Of a stretch of 64,000 bases of DNA, positions 1-10,964 are shown piece by piece. The stretch covers positions 227,217 through 291,216 of the forward strand of contig NZ_JAMXMX010000010.1 in assembly GCF_024055725.1 (NCBI RefSeq). Direction: 5' to 3'. The notes beneath the pieces are model-generated. The model searched no databases. It was not told the DNA's origin and was given only the letters and a program-made list of their open reading frames with translations. Origin of the DNA: Actinoallomurus spadix (lineage in GTDB: Bacteria > Actinomycetota > Actinomycetes > Streptosporangiales > Streptosporangiaceae). A program made the translations under genes and the position numbers. Each line of letters starts with the position of its first letter. Within the stretch, counting starts at the first letter, position 1.

Positions 1-2
1 CG

Positions 3-113
3 ACCGCCGAGGGCCCGGCCGACGGCCAGGCCGGCGAGCAGGCGAAGGACGACGAGGTCGTCGACGCCGAGATCGTGGACGACGACAAGGACACCAAGGG
101 CGGCACGGCGTGA
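3..113 (+). CDS. dnaK: DnaK (Hsp70) C-terminal end, partial
   Basis: Only the last 36 codons are inside the window. The tail is acidic, rich in Glu, Asp and Gly, and contains the segment EVVDAEIVDDD, which matches the conserved EVVDAEF/EIVDDD end of DnaK proteins and is the C-terminal tail of the Hsp70 lid. The reading frame starts at base 3 and stops at 111-113. It is followed 49 bases later by grpE, so this is the first gene of the dnaK-grpE-dnaJ-hspR-clpB operon; its promoter, where HspR operators would be expected, is outside the window. Confidence 0.9.
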   Translation, partial: TAEGPADGQAGEQAKDDEVVDAEIVDDDKDTKGGTA

Positions 114-162
114 CCGGGGCGTCCCCCGCACACCGTGACGAGCTGGTACTCAAGGAGGAAGC

Positions 163-879
163 GTGACGGAGCGTCGTGACGACGCCGAGGAGCGCCAGGG
201 CCCGGTGATCCGCGACAAGCGGCGCATCGATCCCGAGACCGGTGAGGTTCGGGAGCCGGCGGACACGTCGGCTCCCGAGTCCCCCACCGCGAAAGCGCCC
301 TCCGGCGCGGACGCCGACAAGGCCGCCAAGCTGGAGAAGGAGCTCGCCGAGCGCACGCTCGACCTGCAGCGGCTGCAGGCGGAGTACTCCAACTACCGCA
401 AGCGGGTCGACCGGGACCGTACGGCCGTTCGCGAGCAGGCCCTCGCGTACGTCCTCGGGGAGCTGCTGCCGGTGCTCGACGACATCGGCCGCGCCCGGGA
501 GCACGACGAGCTGACCGGGGGCTTCAAGCATGTCGCCGAGTCCCTGGAGGGCATCGTCGGCAAGCTGGGGCTGGAGTCGTTCGGGGAGGCCGGTGAGCCG
601 TTCGACCCCAACGTCCACGAGGCCCTGATGCACTCCTACTCCGACGAGGTCACCGAGCCGACGGCCGTTCAGATCCTGCAGGCGGGGTACCGCATCGGCG
701 AGCGGACCCTCCGGCCCGCCCGGGTCGCCGTCGCCGAGCCGACCACGGACCTCGGCACGTCCGCGGAGGCCGCGTCGGAGCCGGCGTCGGAGTCGGAACC
801 GGAGCCGGCGAGCGCGGCCGACGGCGCGAAGCCGGAGGCCGGGACCGACGGCGACGGCGCCGGCGCCGGCGAGGACTGA
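163..879 (+). CDS. grpE: GrpE, nucleotide exchange factor of DnaK
   Basis: 238-residue cytosolic cochaperone that releases ADP from DnaK. The N-terminal ~60 residues are charged and disordered; residues ~50-85 form the long coiled coil (LEKELAERTLDLQRLQAEYSN), followed by the core with YRKRVDRDR and the C-terminal beta domain ending near YRIGERTLRPARVAV. After that comes an actinobacterial Glu/Ala/Ser-rich tail of about 45 residues. The GTG start at 163 is chosen because a near-perfect Shine-Dalgarno AAGGAGG lies at 153-159 just before it. Second gene of the stress operon, between dnaK and dnaJ. Confidence 0.95.
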   Translation: MTERRDDAEERQGPVIRDKRRIDPETGEVREPADTSAPESPTAKAPSGADADKAAKLEKELAERTLDLQRLQAEYSNYRKRVDRDRTAVREQALAYVLGELLPVLDDIGRAREHDELTGGFKHVAESLEGIVGKLGLESFGEAGEPFDPNVHEALMHSYSDEVTEPTAVQILQAGYRIGERTLRPARVAVAEPTTDLGTSAEAASEPASESEPEPASAADGAKPEAGTDGDGAGAGED

Positions 880-915
880 GACGAAGACCGACAGCGAAAG
901 AGGTAAGGAACGCCG

Positions 916-2076
916 GTGAGCACCAAGGACTTCATTGAGAAGGACTACTACAAGGTCCTCGGTGTTCCGAAGACCGCGACGCAAGACGAGATCAAGAAGT
1001 CTTACCGGAAGCTGGCGCGTCAGTACCACCCGGACGCCAACCGCGGCGATGCCGAGTCCGAGGAGAAGTTCAAGGAGATCTCCGAGGCCTACGACGTCCT
1101 GTCGGATGAGAAGCGCCGCAAGGAGTACGACGACGCGCGCAGCCTCTTCGGCGGCGCCCGGCCGCGTGGCGGCGCCCAGGGCGGTGGCTTCGGCTTCGAC
1201 CTGGGCGACCTCTTCGGTAACCAGCCCGGAGGCACGACCGGGACCGGCGAGCGGATCGGTGACCTCTTCGGCGGGCTGTTCGGCGGCCGCCGGCAGCAGT
1301 CCGCCCGGCGGCCCCGCCGCGGCACCGACGTCGAGACCGAGGTCACGCTGACCTTCGGTGACGCCCTCGACGGCAAGACGGTGCCGCTGCGGCTGACCAG
1401 CGAAGCGGCCTGTCCCACCTGCCGGGGCACCGGCGCCAAGACCGGCACGGTGCCCCGGGTGTGCCCCCGCTGTGAGGGCACGGGGCAGGAGAGCCGCAAC
1501 GCCGGCGGGTTCGCCTTCTCCGAGCCCTGCCGTGAGTGCCACGGCCGTGGCCTCGTGGTCGACGACCCCTGCACCACCTGCCACGGCAGCGGGCGGGCGC
1601 AGAGCACCCGCACGATCCAGGCGCGCATCCCCGCCGGAGTCGCCGACGGCCAGCGGATCCGGCTCAAGGCCAAGGGCGCGCCCGGCGAGAACGGCGGGCC
1701 CAGCGGCGACCTGTACGTCGTCGTGCACGTCACGCCGCACAAGGTGTTCGGCCGGTCCGGCGACAACCTGACCGTCACCGTGCCGGTGACCTTCCCCGAG
1801 GCCACCCTCGGTGCGGAGATCAAGGCTCCGGTCCTCGGCGGCCAGCCGGTCACCCTGCGGATCCCGGCCGGCACGCCGAACGGGCGCACGTTCCGGGTTC
1901 GCGGCAAGGGCGCGACGCGCCGCGACGGCACCAAGGGCGACCTGCTGGTCACCGTCGAGGTGCAGGTCCCGGAGCACATCGACGACACGACACGGGAGGC
2001 ACTGGAGAAGATCCGCGCGAGCAACAGCGGTGACGACCTGCGCAGCGAGCTGCTGCGGTCGGCGAGAGAGGGGTGA
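916..2076 (+). CDS. dnaJ: DnaJ (Hsp40) cochaperone, full zinc-finger type
   Basis: 386-residue type I J protein that delivers unfolded clients to DnaK and stimulates its ATPase. The J domain occupies residues ~9-75 with HPD at 38-40. A Gly/Phe-rich linker follows ([13 protein letters not shown]), then four CxxCxGxG zinc modules between residues ~166 and ~226 ([32 protein letters not shown]), and a C-terminal substrate-binding domain. GTG start with AGGTAAGGA upstream. Its stop overlaps the GTG of hspR by four bases (GTGA), indicating translational coupling of the chaperone with its own repressor. Confidence 0.97.
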   Translation: MSTKDFIEKDYYKVLGVPKTATQDEIKKSYRKLARQYHPDANRGDAESEEKFKEISEAYDVLSDEKRRKEYDDARSLFGGARPRGGAQGGGFGFDLGDLFGNQPGGTTGTGERIGDLFGGLFGGRRQQSARRPRRGTDVETEVTLTFGDALDGKTVPLRLTSEAACPTCRGTGAKTGTVPRVCPRCEGTGQESRNAGGFAFSEPCRECHGRGLVVDDPCTTCHGSGRAQSTRTIQARIPAGVADGQRIRLKAKGAPGENGGPSGDLYVVVHVTPHKVFGRSGDNLTVTVPVTFPEATLGAEIKAPVLGGQPVTLRIPAGTPNGRTFRVRGKGATRRDGTKGDLLVTVEVQVPEHIDDTTREALEKIRASNSGDDLRSELLRSAREG

Positions 2077-2522
2077 CCGTATTGGATCCGTTCGGCGACG
2101 ACAGTCCGGTCTACGTCATCTCGGTGGCGGCTCAGTTGTCCGGGCTGCACCCGCAGACCCTCCGCACGTACGACCGGATGGGTCTGGTGTCCCCCGGTCG
2201 TACGGCCGGGCGCGGGCGCCGTTACTCGATGCGGGACATCGTGATGCTCCGGGAGATCCAGCGGCTGTCCCAGGAAGAGGGCATCAACCTCGCCGGCATC
2301 AAGCACATCCTCGACCTGCAGCGCGAGTCCGAGACTCTGCGCGCGGAGGTGGCACGCCTCAGGGCGCTGGTCGAGGAGCTGTCCAACGAGCTGGAGTCCA
2401 CGCGCGCCGTCGCGGCCCGGCTCGCCAAGCTGAAGAACGGCCACGGTTCTGACACTGGAGCGGACCTCGTGCCGATCCGGCAGACCAGCGTGGTGCTGTG
2501 GCGCTCACGGGGGGAGGAATAA
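2073..2522 (+). CDS. hspR: HspR, MerR-family heat-shock repressor
   Basis: 149 residues. The N-terminal half is a MerR-type winged helix ([31 protein letters not shown], residues ~10-45, then [18 protein letters not shown]), and the second half is a coiled coil (residues ~75-120) used for dimerisation. HspR of actinobacteria represses the dnaK operon and clpB through HAIR inverted repeats and uses DnaK as corepressor. The gene overlaps dnaJ by four bases and its TAA directly abuts the GTG of clpB, so repressor and ClpB are made from the same message. HAIR sites should lie upstream of dnaK, outside this window. Confidence 0.95.
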   Translation: MTVLDPFGDDSPVYVISVAAQLSGLHPQTLRTYDRMGLVSPGRTAGRGRRYSMRDIVMLREIQRLSQEEGINLAGIKHILDLQRESETLRAEVARLRALVEELSNELESTRAVAARLAKLKNGHGSDTGADLVPIRQTSVVLWRSRGEE

Positions 2523-5111
<2,589 letters not shown>

Positions 5112-5121
5112 CGACAGCAGA

Positions 5122-5149
5122 GCGGCCCCCGGCTTGGGGGCCGCTTTTC
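5122..5149 (+). terminator. Intrinsic terminator after clpB
   Basis: Perfect 9-bp stem GCGGCCCCC / GGGGGCCGC with loop GGCTT, followed by TTTTCTG. It lies 10 bases after the clpB stop and closes the chaperone operon. Confidence 0.9.
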
Positions 5150-5213
5150 TGTTGGCCGGCCCCGTCGCTCTCGACCGGGCGTTCCGCACGTCGGCCGGCG
5201 GGAACAGGACCGG

Positions 5214-5945
5214 TCAGGCGGGGGTCGTACGGGCGGCGGAGACACCGTCGAGGATGCGGTTCAGGCCGTACGCGAACTCCTCCTCGCGGCGGCGTCCGGG
5301 GTCCTCGTCGGCCTGGGCGGTGAACAGGGCGGAGAGCCGCGGGTGGGTGCGGTGCAGGTCCTCGAACGCCGGTTTAAGGCGTTCGGCCCACTCATCCTCG
5401 GACTGGCCGCTGCGCGCGAGCATGGTCAGCCATGCCGCCTCGCTGCCGGTCATGCCGAGGACGTAGGCGAAGACGGTGTTCATCGCGCCGTTGGCCTCGG
5501 CGAGAGGGAAGCCCGCCGCCTCCAGCATGGCGAGCATGTCCTCCGACAGGCGCATGAGGTTGGGGCCGAGGTAGGCCATCGCGCCGAGCATCGAGGCCAT
5601 CCACGGGTGCCGCAGGATCACCGCGCGGATGCCCTGGGCGCAGGCGATCGTCGCCTCCCGCCAGTGCGCCGGGTCGCTCATGTCGGGCGCCCGCAGCTCA
5701 CCGAAGACCTCGTCGACCGCGAGTTCCACGAGCTCGTCCTTGTTGGCGACATGCCGGTAGAGCGAGGTCGCGCCCGCGCCGAGGCGGGTGCCGAGCTTGC
5801 GCATGCTCAGCGCGTCGACGCCTTCCGCGTCGAGCAATCGGACGGCTTCGGCCACGATCTGCTGCCGGCTCAACGCCGGCTGCTCGCGCCTTCCTCGGCT
5901 GGGGCGAGCCCACACCGACGGGATCGGCCGGTCATCGGTGGTCAC
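5214..5945 (-). CDS. TetR-family repressor with tetracycline-repressor-like C-terminal domain
   Basis: 243 residues. The N-terminal helix-turn-helix is at residues ~25-70 (QQIVAEAVRLLDAEGVDALS, then LYRHVANKDELVE). The remainder resembles the TetR_C ligand-binding domain of class TetR/drug-efflux repressors. GTG start with GAGGAGG four bases upstream. It is transcribed divergently from the DHA2 exporter at 6088, and the shared intergenic region holds three copies of a TGCGTACA-type box, so it most likely represses itself and the exporter until an exported small molecule binds. The ligand is unknown. Confidence 0.9.
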   Translation of the reverse strand: MTTDDRPIPSVWARPSRGRREQPALSRQQIVAEAVRLLDAEGVDALSMRKLGTRLGAGATSLYRHVANKDELVELAVDEVFGELRAPDMSDPAHWREATIACAQGIRAVILRHPWMASMLGAMAYLGPNLMRLSEDMLAMLEAAGFPLAEANGAMNTVFAYVLGMTGSEAAWLTMLARSGQSEDEWAERLKPAFEDLHRTHPRLSALFTAQADEDPGRRREEEFAYGLNRILDGVSAARTTPA

Positions 5946-6010
5946 AGTGCCTCCTCGCGCTCATCCACAGCGTAGCGCACAGCGTGTGCAGGTGAGCACG
6001 GCGTACGCAC

Positions 6011-6068
6011 TTGCGTACACTGTTTCCTCATGCGTACAGTGTGCGCCAGTTAGCGAACACTGTACGCA
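6011..6068 (+). promoter_or_regulatory. Divergent promoter and TetR operator array
   Basis: Three related boxes: TGCGTACACTGT at 6012-6023, TGCGTACAGTGT at 6031-6042, and its exact reverse complement ACACTGTACGCA at 6057-6068 (12-bp inverted repeat, 14-base spacer). A plausible -35 TTGCGT (6011-6016) and -10 TACAGT (6035-6040), 18 bases apart, are embedded in the first two boxes, so a repressor bound here would cover the promoter of the exporter gene. Confidence 0.75.
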
Positions 6069-6087
6069 TCGCCGGAAGGGAGGCGTG

Positions 6088-7590
6088 ATGAACCGTCATC
6101 CACGCCGCTGGCTGATTCTGATCGTGCTCTGTCTCAGCACGTTGGTGCTGGTCATTGACAACATGGCCCTCAACGTGGCCATCCCGTCGCTCACCGAGGA
6201 CCTCGGCGCGAGCGCCCAGGACATTCAGTGGATCCTGGACTCCTACATCCTCGTGTTCGCCGGAGCGCTGCTCACCGCGGGAAGCCTGTCGGACCGGTAC
6301 GGCCGGCGCCGGATGATGGTGATCGGGCTGGCACTCTTCGGCGGTGCGTCGCTCGCGGCGACGTTCGCGACAGGACCCGCCCTGCTGATCGCCGCGCGCG
6401 TGCTGATGGGCGTCGGCGGCGCGCTGGTCATGCCGAGCATGCTGTCCATCCTGATCACCGTATTCGACGAGGCGGAGCGCCCGAAGGCGATGGCCGTCTG
6501 GAGCGCGGTCGCCACGGTCGGCCTGGTGGGCGGCCCGGTCGTCGGCGGTCTGCTGGTCGCCCGGTTCTGGTGGGGCGCCGTGTTTCTGATCAACATCCCG
6601 ATCGCCGCCCTGGCGATCATCGCGGCGCTCGTGCTGATGCCCGAGTCCAAGGGACCGTGGCGTAAGCCCGACCCGCTCGGCGCGATCCTGTCGGTGATCG
6701 GCATGACGGCGCTCGTCTGGACGATCATCGAACTGCCGAGGTACGGCTTCGGCAGCCCCACGACCCTCGCCGCGGGTGCCGTCGCGGTCGCCGCGCTCGC
6801 CGGATTCGTGCTCTGGGAGACGCGCGTCTCGACCCCGATGGTGCCGCTGAGCCTGTTCCGCGACCGGAACTTCACCGGCGGCAGCCTCTCCCTCACCCTC
6901 GCCGAGATCGCGAACGGCGGACTGCTGCTGGCGGCCACCCAGTATCTGCAGTTCGTGCTCGGCTACTCGCCGATGGAGACCGGGCTGGCGTTCGTCCCGC
7001 TCGCGGCGGCCGCGCTGGTGTTCAACACCATCGGCGCCACCATCGGGCAGAAGATCGGGAACCGCATGATGGCGGTGACCGGGCTGGTGATCACGGCCGC
7101 GGGGTTCGGCGTGCTGGCGACGGTCTCACCGGGTGACGGGTTCGCCGTGGTGGGCGTCGCGCTCGGCCTCATGGGCGTCGGCGGGGGCCTGGCCGTACCC
7201 GCGGCCATCACCGCGCTGATGGGCGCGGTACCGGCCGAGCACGCCGGAGTCGGTTCCGCGCTGAACGACACGATCCAGCAGGCGGGCGCCGCCCTCGGCG
7301 TCGCGATCCTCGGCAGTGTCCTGTCCGGTACCTTCACCCGCGCGATGCCCGCGACGGCCCCCGAGCAGGCCCGGCACTCGATCGGCGAGGCGCTCGCCCT
7401 CGCCGCCCGTACCGGAGACGCCGGCCTGGCCCGTACCGCCCACGACGCGTTCACCACCGCGATGTCGACCACCTTTCTGGTGGGAGCGGGCGGCGTCCTG
7501 GCCGCCGCGGTGCTCGCCCTCCTCGTCCTTCGCGACCGCGGACCGGCGGCCCTGGAGAGCGTCCCGGAGGCCGAACCGGTCGACGCCTGA
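6088..7590 (+). CDS. MFS drug exporter, DHA2 (14-TM) family
   Basis: 500 residues with about 14 hydrophobic segments spread from WLILIVLCLSTLVLVIDNMAL at the N terminus to the last helix near residue 480. The signature of the DHA2 proton antiporter family is visible: motif A GSLSDRYGRRRMM in loop 2-3 and motif C-like GGPVVGGLL in TM5. These proteins expel hydrophobic or cationic drugs. Start ATG 6088 is preferred because GGAAGGGAGG is just upstream; a longer in-frame extension to 5788 would run through the operator and into tetR. Its regulation by the divergent TetR gene is inferred from the operator array. Confidence 0.92.
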   Translation: MNRHPRRWLILIVLCLSTLVLVIDNMALNVAIPSLTEDLGASAQDIQWILDSYILVFAGALLTAGSLSDRYGRRRMMVIGLALFGGASLAATFATGPALLIAARVLMGVGGALVMPSMLSILITVFDEAERPKAMAVWSAVATVGLVGGPVVGGLLVARFWWGAVFLINIPIAALAIIAALVLMPESKGPWRKPDPLGAILSVIGMTALVWTIIELPRYGFGSPTTLAAGAVAVAALAGFVLWETRVSTPMVPLSLFRDRNFTGGSLSLTLAEIANGGLLLAATQYLQFVLGYSPMETGLAFVPLAAAALVFNTIGATIGQKIGNRMMAVTGLVITAAGFGVLATVSPGDGFAVVGVALGLMGVGGGLAVPAAITALMGAVPAEHAGVGSALNDTIQQAGAALGVAILGSVLSGTFTRAMPATAPEQARHSIGEALALAARTGDAGLARTAHDAFTTAMSTTFLVGAGGVLAAAVLALLVLRDRGPAALESVPEAEPVDA

Positions 7591-7600
7591 GTCATCATGC

Positions 7601-7628
7601 GAGGGGGCCCGTACGACCGGGCCCCCTC
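7601..7628 (+). terminator. Hairpin terminator after MFS gene
   Basis: Perfect 10-bp stem GAGGGGGCCC / GGGCCCCCTC with an 8-base loop, 10 bases after the exporter stop. There is no U-tract, as is common in actinomycetes. Confidence 0.75.
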
Positions 7629-7727
7629 ATCGGCATTCGCCGACTTGCCGGTTCCGGCCATCGTGCTCCGGACGGCGCCGCCTCGTCCGGCCGCGCCGCG
7701 CCGTCGCTCCGTGAGACCGTACGGATC

Positions 7728-8345
7728 ATGACAGTTCAGGACGTGCACTTCCTCGCCCTCCATGAGCCGTACGAGGACCCGCGGCACCCGGTCCCGATCA
7801 ACGCGACGATCGTGCACGCCCGGTCGCTCCTGCATCCGGCGATCCCGCAGCCCGACGGCGGCCTCATGTACCGCTGCCTGACCGAGTTCCCGGGACGCGT
7901 CCCCGGGTGCGTCGTGCCGCTGTCGACACTGACCTTCGAACTGGACGGCGGGCGAGCGTGGCCGCAGATCGGTGACTGGCAGCGGGTCGTCGAAACGCTC
8001 ATCCGCCTCGTACGCGGCGGGCAGATGGACGCGATGTCCCTCGGGCTGCCGCCGCGCGCGGCCCTCCTGCTGTCCAACGGACCCGAGACCGTCCACGACC
8101 TCCTCCACCCCGACGGGACCCGGTCCACGGCCGGCCCTGCGGACCGGCAGACGGAGCTGGACGACCTCACCGACCGCGTCCGCGCCTTCGTCGCCCGCGG
8201 ACCGTTCTGGCCCGGCGAGGGCCTGACCTCCCCGCCCCGCCACCCGGCGGCACTGCCCTACCGGCCCCACACCGCCGCGAACGCCCGCCCCGCCGCCACC
8301 ACCCGGCCTCCGGGAGGCCACCGCTGGTTCCGCCGCGGCACCTGA
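7728..8345 (+). CDS. Hypothetical protein, 205 residues
   Basis: Family not recognised. The first ~155 residues look globular and conserved in style (ALHEPYEDPRHPVPINATIVHAR, then a segment describing a mixed alpha/beta fold); the last 50 residues are Pro/Arg/His-rich and probably disordered. No signal peptide or membrane helix. The ATG at 7728 has no clear Shine-Dalgarno; codon positions show strong GC3 bias over the whole frame, which supports coding. It stands alone between the exporter terminator and the ArsR operator, on the same strand as both neighbours. Confidence 0.65.
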   Translation: MTVQDVHFLALHEPYEDPRHPVPINATIVHARSLLHPAIPQPDGGLMYRCLTEFPGRVPGCVVPLSTLTFELDGGRAWPQIGDWQRVVETLIRLVRGGQMDAMSLGLPPRAALLLSNGPETVHDLLHPDGTRSTAGPADRQTELDDLTDRVRAFVARGPFWPGEGLTSPPRHPAALPYRPHTAANARPAATTRPPGGHRWFRRGT

Positions 8346-8355
8346 CCCGAGTGTC

Positions 8356-8381
8356 AAAAGAGTCTTTCGAAAGTCCCTTTT
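8356..8381 (+). promoter_or_regulatory. 26-bp palindromic operator upstream of ArsR-type gene
   Basis: The segment AAAAGaGtCTTTC|GAAAGtCcCTTTT is a palindrome with 11 of 13 positions matching, centred at 8368/8369. It sits just upstream of a TAACTAT -10-like box (8384-8390) and the start codon at 8400, an ideal place for autorepression by the ArsR-family protein encoded next. Confidence 0.7.
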
Positions 8382-8399
8382 CATAACTATCGTCCTGGC

Positions 8400-8975
8400 A
8401 TGGACGAACCTGAGAGGAAACTGCGTGACGCGCGGGAGTTGCGCGCGCTCGCCCACCCCGTACGCATGCGGCTGTGCCAGGCCCTGTACGAGCGCGGCAC
8501 CGCGACCGCCACGGAACTGGCCGAGATGGTCGGCGAGAGCCCGGCGAACTGCTCCTGGCATCTCCGCCAGCTCGCCAAGTACGGCTTCGTCGAGGAGGCC
8601 GGCGGCGCGAAGGGCCGGAACCGTCCCTGGCGCCCCGTGCCCCGGGCATTGTCCTGGGGTGACGGTGACGAGACCGGCGAGGTGGCCGCCGCCAGTGACG
8701 CGCTCAGCGCGCAGTACACCGAGCAGGAGTTCGCCGGGCTCCGCGACTGGCTGGCATGGCGGCGCACCGACCCGCCCGAGTGGCAGGACGCCGCGAACTG
8801 GGTGCAGAACGTCGACTGGCTCACCGCCGAAGAGCTGAAAGAGCTCAACGAGGCGCTCATCGCCATCGTCACCCGGCATCGGGAGCGCCGTGATCCCGCC
8901 GAACGTCCTCTTGGGGCGCGCCGCGTCCGGATCTTCGCCTGGGCCGTACCCGCCGAACCGTACGCCGAAGACTGA
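8400..8975 (+). CDS. ArsR-family winged-helix regulator
   Basis: 191 residues. Residues ~8-85 form the ArsR/HTH_20 winged helix (DARELRALAHPVRMRLCQALYERGTATATELAE, then CSWHLRQLAKYGFVEEA). The C-terminal ~100 residues form an effector or dimerisation domain common in actinomycete regulators paired with MFS exporters; no metal-binding CxC motif is seen, so metal sensing is unlikely. The start at 8400 has no Shine-Dalgarno and a -10-like TAACTAT 9 bases before it, so the mRNA may be leaderless. Its TGA overlaps the ATG of the next gene (ATG at 8975), coupling regulator and exporter. Confidence 0.9.
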   Translation: MDEPERKLRDARELRALAHPVRMRLCQALYERGTATATELAEMVGESPANCSWHLRQLAKYGFVEEAGGAKGRNRPWRPVPRALSWGDGDETGEVAAASDALSAQYTEQEFAGLRDWLAWRRTDPPEWQDAANWVQNVDWLTAEELKELNEALIAIVTRHRERRDPAERPLGARRVRIFAWAVPAEPYAED

Positions 8976-10189
8976 TGCGCGCCGTCCTCCGGATCCCGGC
9001 GTTCAGACTTCTCTTCACCGGCCTCGCCGCGAGCATGGTCGGTGACGCGCTGCTGATCCTGGTCTTCGCCATCTGGGTCAAGAGCCTCACCGGCTCGAAC
9101 GGCGCGGCCGGCCTCGTCACCCTCTTCGTGGCGGCGCCGTACGCCCTGGCCCCGCTCGGCGGGTGGCTGGTCGACCGCTTCCGGCACCGCCCATTCCTCG
9201 TGGTCGCCAACCTCGCCTCCGCGCTGGCGCTGCTCCCGCTGTTCGCCGTCCGCGACGCCACCGACGTCTGGATCATCTATGCGGTCGCCGCGCTCTACGG
9301 CATCTCGTCCGTGACGATCGCTGCCGCGCTCAACGGCCTGCTGAAGGACCTGCTCGCCGAGAACCTGCTGGCCGACGCCAACGGCGCGCTGCAGACGGTC
9401 AAGGAGGGGCTCCGGCTGGGCGGCCCGCTCGCGGGCGCGGCGCTGTTCGCCACGTTAGGCGGCGCCGCCGTCGCCGCGATCGACGCGGCCACGTTCGTCG
9501 TCGCGGCGGCCGTCATCGCGCGGATGCGGTCGCGCGAGGATCCGCCCGTACGCTCGGACCCGCGCTGGCCGAGCGAGCTCACGGCGGGGGTGACCCACCT
9601 CAGGACGGACCCGGCACTGCGCCGCATGACGATCGCGATGGCCATCGGCTTCCTCGTCAGCGGCATCACCGAGTCGGCGGTCTTCGCCGTCATCGACCAG
9701 GGCCTGCACCGGCCGCCCGAGTTCGTCGGCGTGCTCACCGCGGCCCAGGGGATCGGCGCCATCGTCGGAGGACTGCGGGTCGCCCGGCTCATCGCGGGGG
9801 TCGGCGAGCTCACCGCGATCGCGGCCGGCATGGCGGCGGCCGGACTCGGGAACGGCCTGTACGCCCTCCCGTCGCTGCCCGTCATCCTCATCGGCCTGGT
9901 CATCACCGGCCTGGGCCAGGCGACGATGGTCGTCGGATTCACCACGGTGCTCCAGCGGCGCACGCCCGGTCCGCTGATCGGCCGCGTCTCCACCGCGGCC
10001 GAGACGCTGGTCACCGGCCCTCAGACCATCTCCATCGCCGCCGGCGCCGCCCTGGTCTCGGTCGTGGACTACCGGCTCCTGCTGATGGTCGTCACCGCGG
10101 GCATGCTCACCGCCGCCGTCCGCCTCTGGCCCGCCCGCCACCTCACCGCCCCGACCCCGCCAGACCACCCGGTCCAAGTCCGTCGTTGA
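8975..10189 (+). CDS. MFS transporter (12-TM, MFS_3/enterobactin-exporter-like)
   Basis: 404 residues with about 12 hydrophobic segments. The N terminus FRLLFTGLAASMVGDALLILVFAIWV and the loop GGWLVDRFRHRPFLVV (motif A) are typical of the MFS_3 group, which includes exporters of macrolides and siderophores. It shares the one-base ATGA-type overlap with the ArsR-like regulator, so the pair is one operon under the palindromic operator at 8356. Substrate cannot be told from sequence. Confidence 0.9.
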   Translation: MRAVLRIPAFRLLFTGLAASMVGDALLILVFAIWVKSLTGSNGAAGLVTLFVAAPYALAPLGGWLVDRFRHRPFLVVANLASALALLPLFAVRDATDVWIIYAVAALYGISSVTIAAALNGLLKDLLAENLLADANGALQTVKEGLRLGGPLAGAALFATLGGAAVAAIDAATFVVAAAVIARMRSREDPPVRSDPRWPSELTAGVTHLRTDPALRRMTIAMAIGFLVSGITESAVFAVIDQGLHRPPEFVGVLTAAQGIGAIVGGLRVARLIAGVGELTAIAAGMAAAGLGNGLYALPSLPVILIGLVITGLGQATMVVGFTTVLQRRTPGPLIGRVSTAAETLVTGPQTISIAAGAALVSVVDYRLLLMVVTAGMLTAAVRLWPARHLTAPTPPDHPVQVRR

Positions 10190-10430
10190 TCCCAACAGTT
10201 CGGTTCCCCGCTGCCGCTGACGCGAGGTCGCATGGGTGTCGGCGGGGCAGATGGCGCGACGGCAGAGTCGTCCAGAGCCAAGAGAAAGACCGGCCCCGGT
10301 TCGGACGGTTGCCATCCACTCTCCAGGCCGAGGACGATGGGTCCACTGCCTACTCGGCGTGAGCAGAGCAAAGACCGACGGGAAAGCATGCAGCCATGCC
10401 CGGGGCCCGTACGACCGCTGCCGCAATGGG
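10190..10430. other. Intergenic region, no gene seen
   Basis: Downstream of the exporter. No reading frame with convincing codon bias or a recognisable product, no strong terminator hairpin and no RNA gene was seen on either strand. It leads into the duplicated gene end at 10431. Confidence 0.5.
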
Positions 10431-10519
10431 TCAGGGGAGGCGGACGGTGAGGTCAGACGCGCGTGACCTGGGCCGCAGAGAAGTTGTCGTCACTCATGAG
10501 GTGGAGGCGGGCCTGCCGC
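10431..10519 (-). pseudogene. Duplicated, frameshifted 3' end of the phytase-like esterase gene
   Basis: About 88 bases that repeat, with a dozen substitutions and two single-base deletions, the segment 10965-11052 that encodes the last ~29 codons of the esterase gene. On the minus strand it reads RQARLHLMSDDNFSAAQVTRV then stops early because of the deletions, versus RKARIHLISDDNFSATQVTRV in the intact gene. It is a decayed duplicate or a recombination scar, with no upstream part of the gene attached. Confidence 0.8.
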
Positions 10520-10727
10520 GCGGGTCATCGTCCAGGCCGGCCTTGTGCAGAGCGGCGCTCGCGCGGAAGCGAAGCCGGAGGCACCGGTCCCGGGTGGCTT
10601 CCGTCGCGTCGGCGGCGCAACAGCAATGTCCAGCGAGCCAACGGAGATCATCAGGATCGAGCCAGAACGCGATCCGACCGAAAGCTTGCTCCCTGTCCGG
10701 GTCGGTGGGTTCAATGTTCGTCGACAC
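10494..10727 (-). CDS. Small conserved hypothetical protein
   Basis: 77 residues from the GTG at 10727 (VSTNIEPTDPD); an in-frame GTG at 10790 would add 21 residues. The core FGRIAFWLDPDDLRWLAGHCCC followed by RCLRLRFRASAALHKAGL looks like a genuine small actinobacterial family with paired cysteines, predicted all-alpha and cytosolic; its function is unknown to me. A TACTCT box lies six bases before the 10727 GTG, so it may be leaderless. Its last codons and stop fall inside the duplicated esterase fragment at 10431-10519, so its natural C terminus may have been replaced. Confidence 0.6.
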   Translation of the reverse strand: MSTNIEPTDPDREQAFGRIAFWLDPDDLRWLAGHCCCAADATEATRDRCLRLRFRASAALHKAGLDDDPRGRPASTS

Positions 10728-10910
10728 GACAGCAGAGTAGGCGTAGCCCGTACGCGCTACGTGCCCGCCGGAGCGAACGATCACGGTCACCTACGGTCGC
10801 TCACGGGAAATCGTCGAGAATGCCTAGGTCAGCGGCATCGACTTCCAAGCCTGGGTCGTGCTGGGTTGGTCCCCGTCACCCTGTCCACCGCACGCCTTGT
10901 CGCTCGCCGC

Positions 10911-10945
10911 CGAGACTTCGGTCGTCTCGACGACTAGAAGTCTCG
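10911..10945 (-). terminator. Bulged hairpin downstream of the esterase gene
   Basis: CGAGACTTC / GAAGTCTCG outer stem (9 bp) with inner GTCGTC / GACGAC (6 bp) and a 2-base loop. It lies 20 bases beyond the stop of the minus-strand esterase gene and is its likely terminator. Confidence 0.7.
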
Positions 10946-10964
10946 ACGGCGAGCCGGCGGTTCG

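Noticed and set aside
148..154. ACTCAAG half of a HspR HAIR operator just before grpE
   Set aside because: The matching half CTTGAGT is absent (four of seven positions) and the motif coincides with the AAGGAGG ribosome-binding site, so it is probably chance.
10232..10450. Short plus-strand frames after the second MFS gene
   Set aside because: No codon bias, no domain, overlap each other; treated as intergenic.
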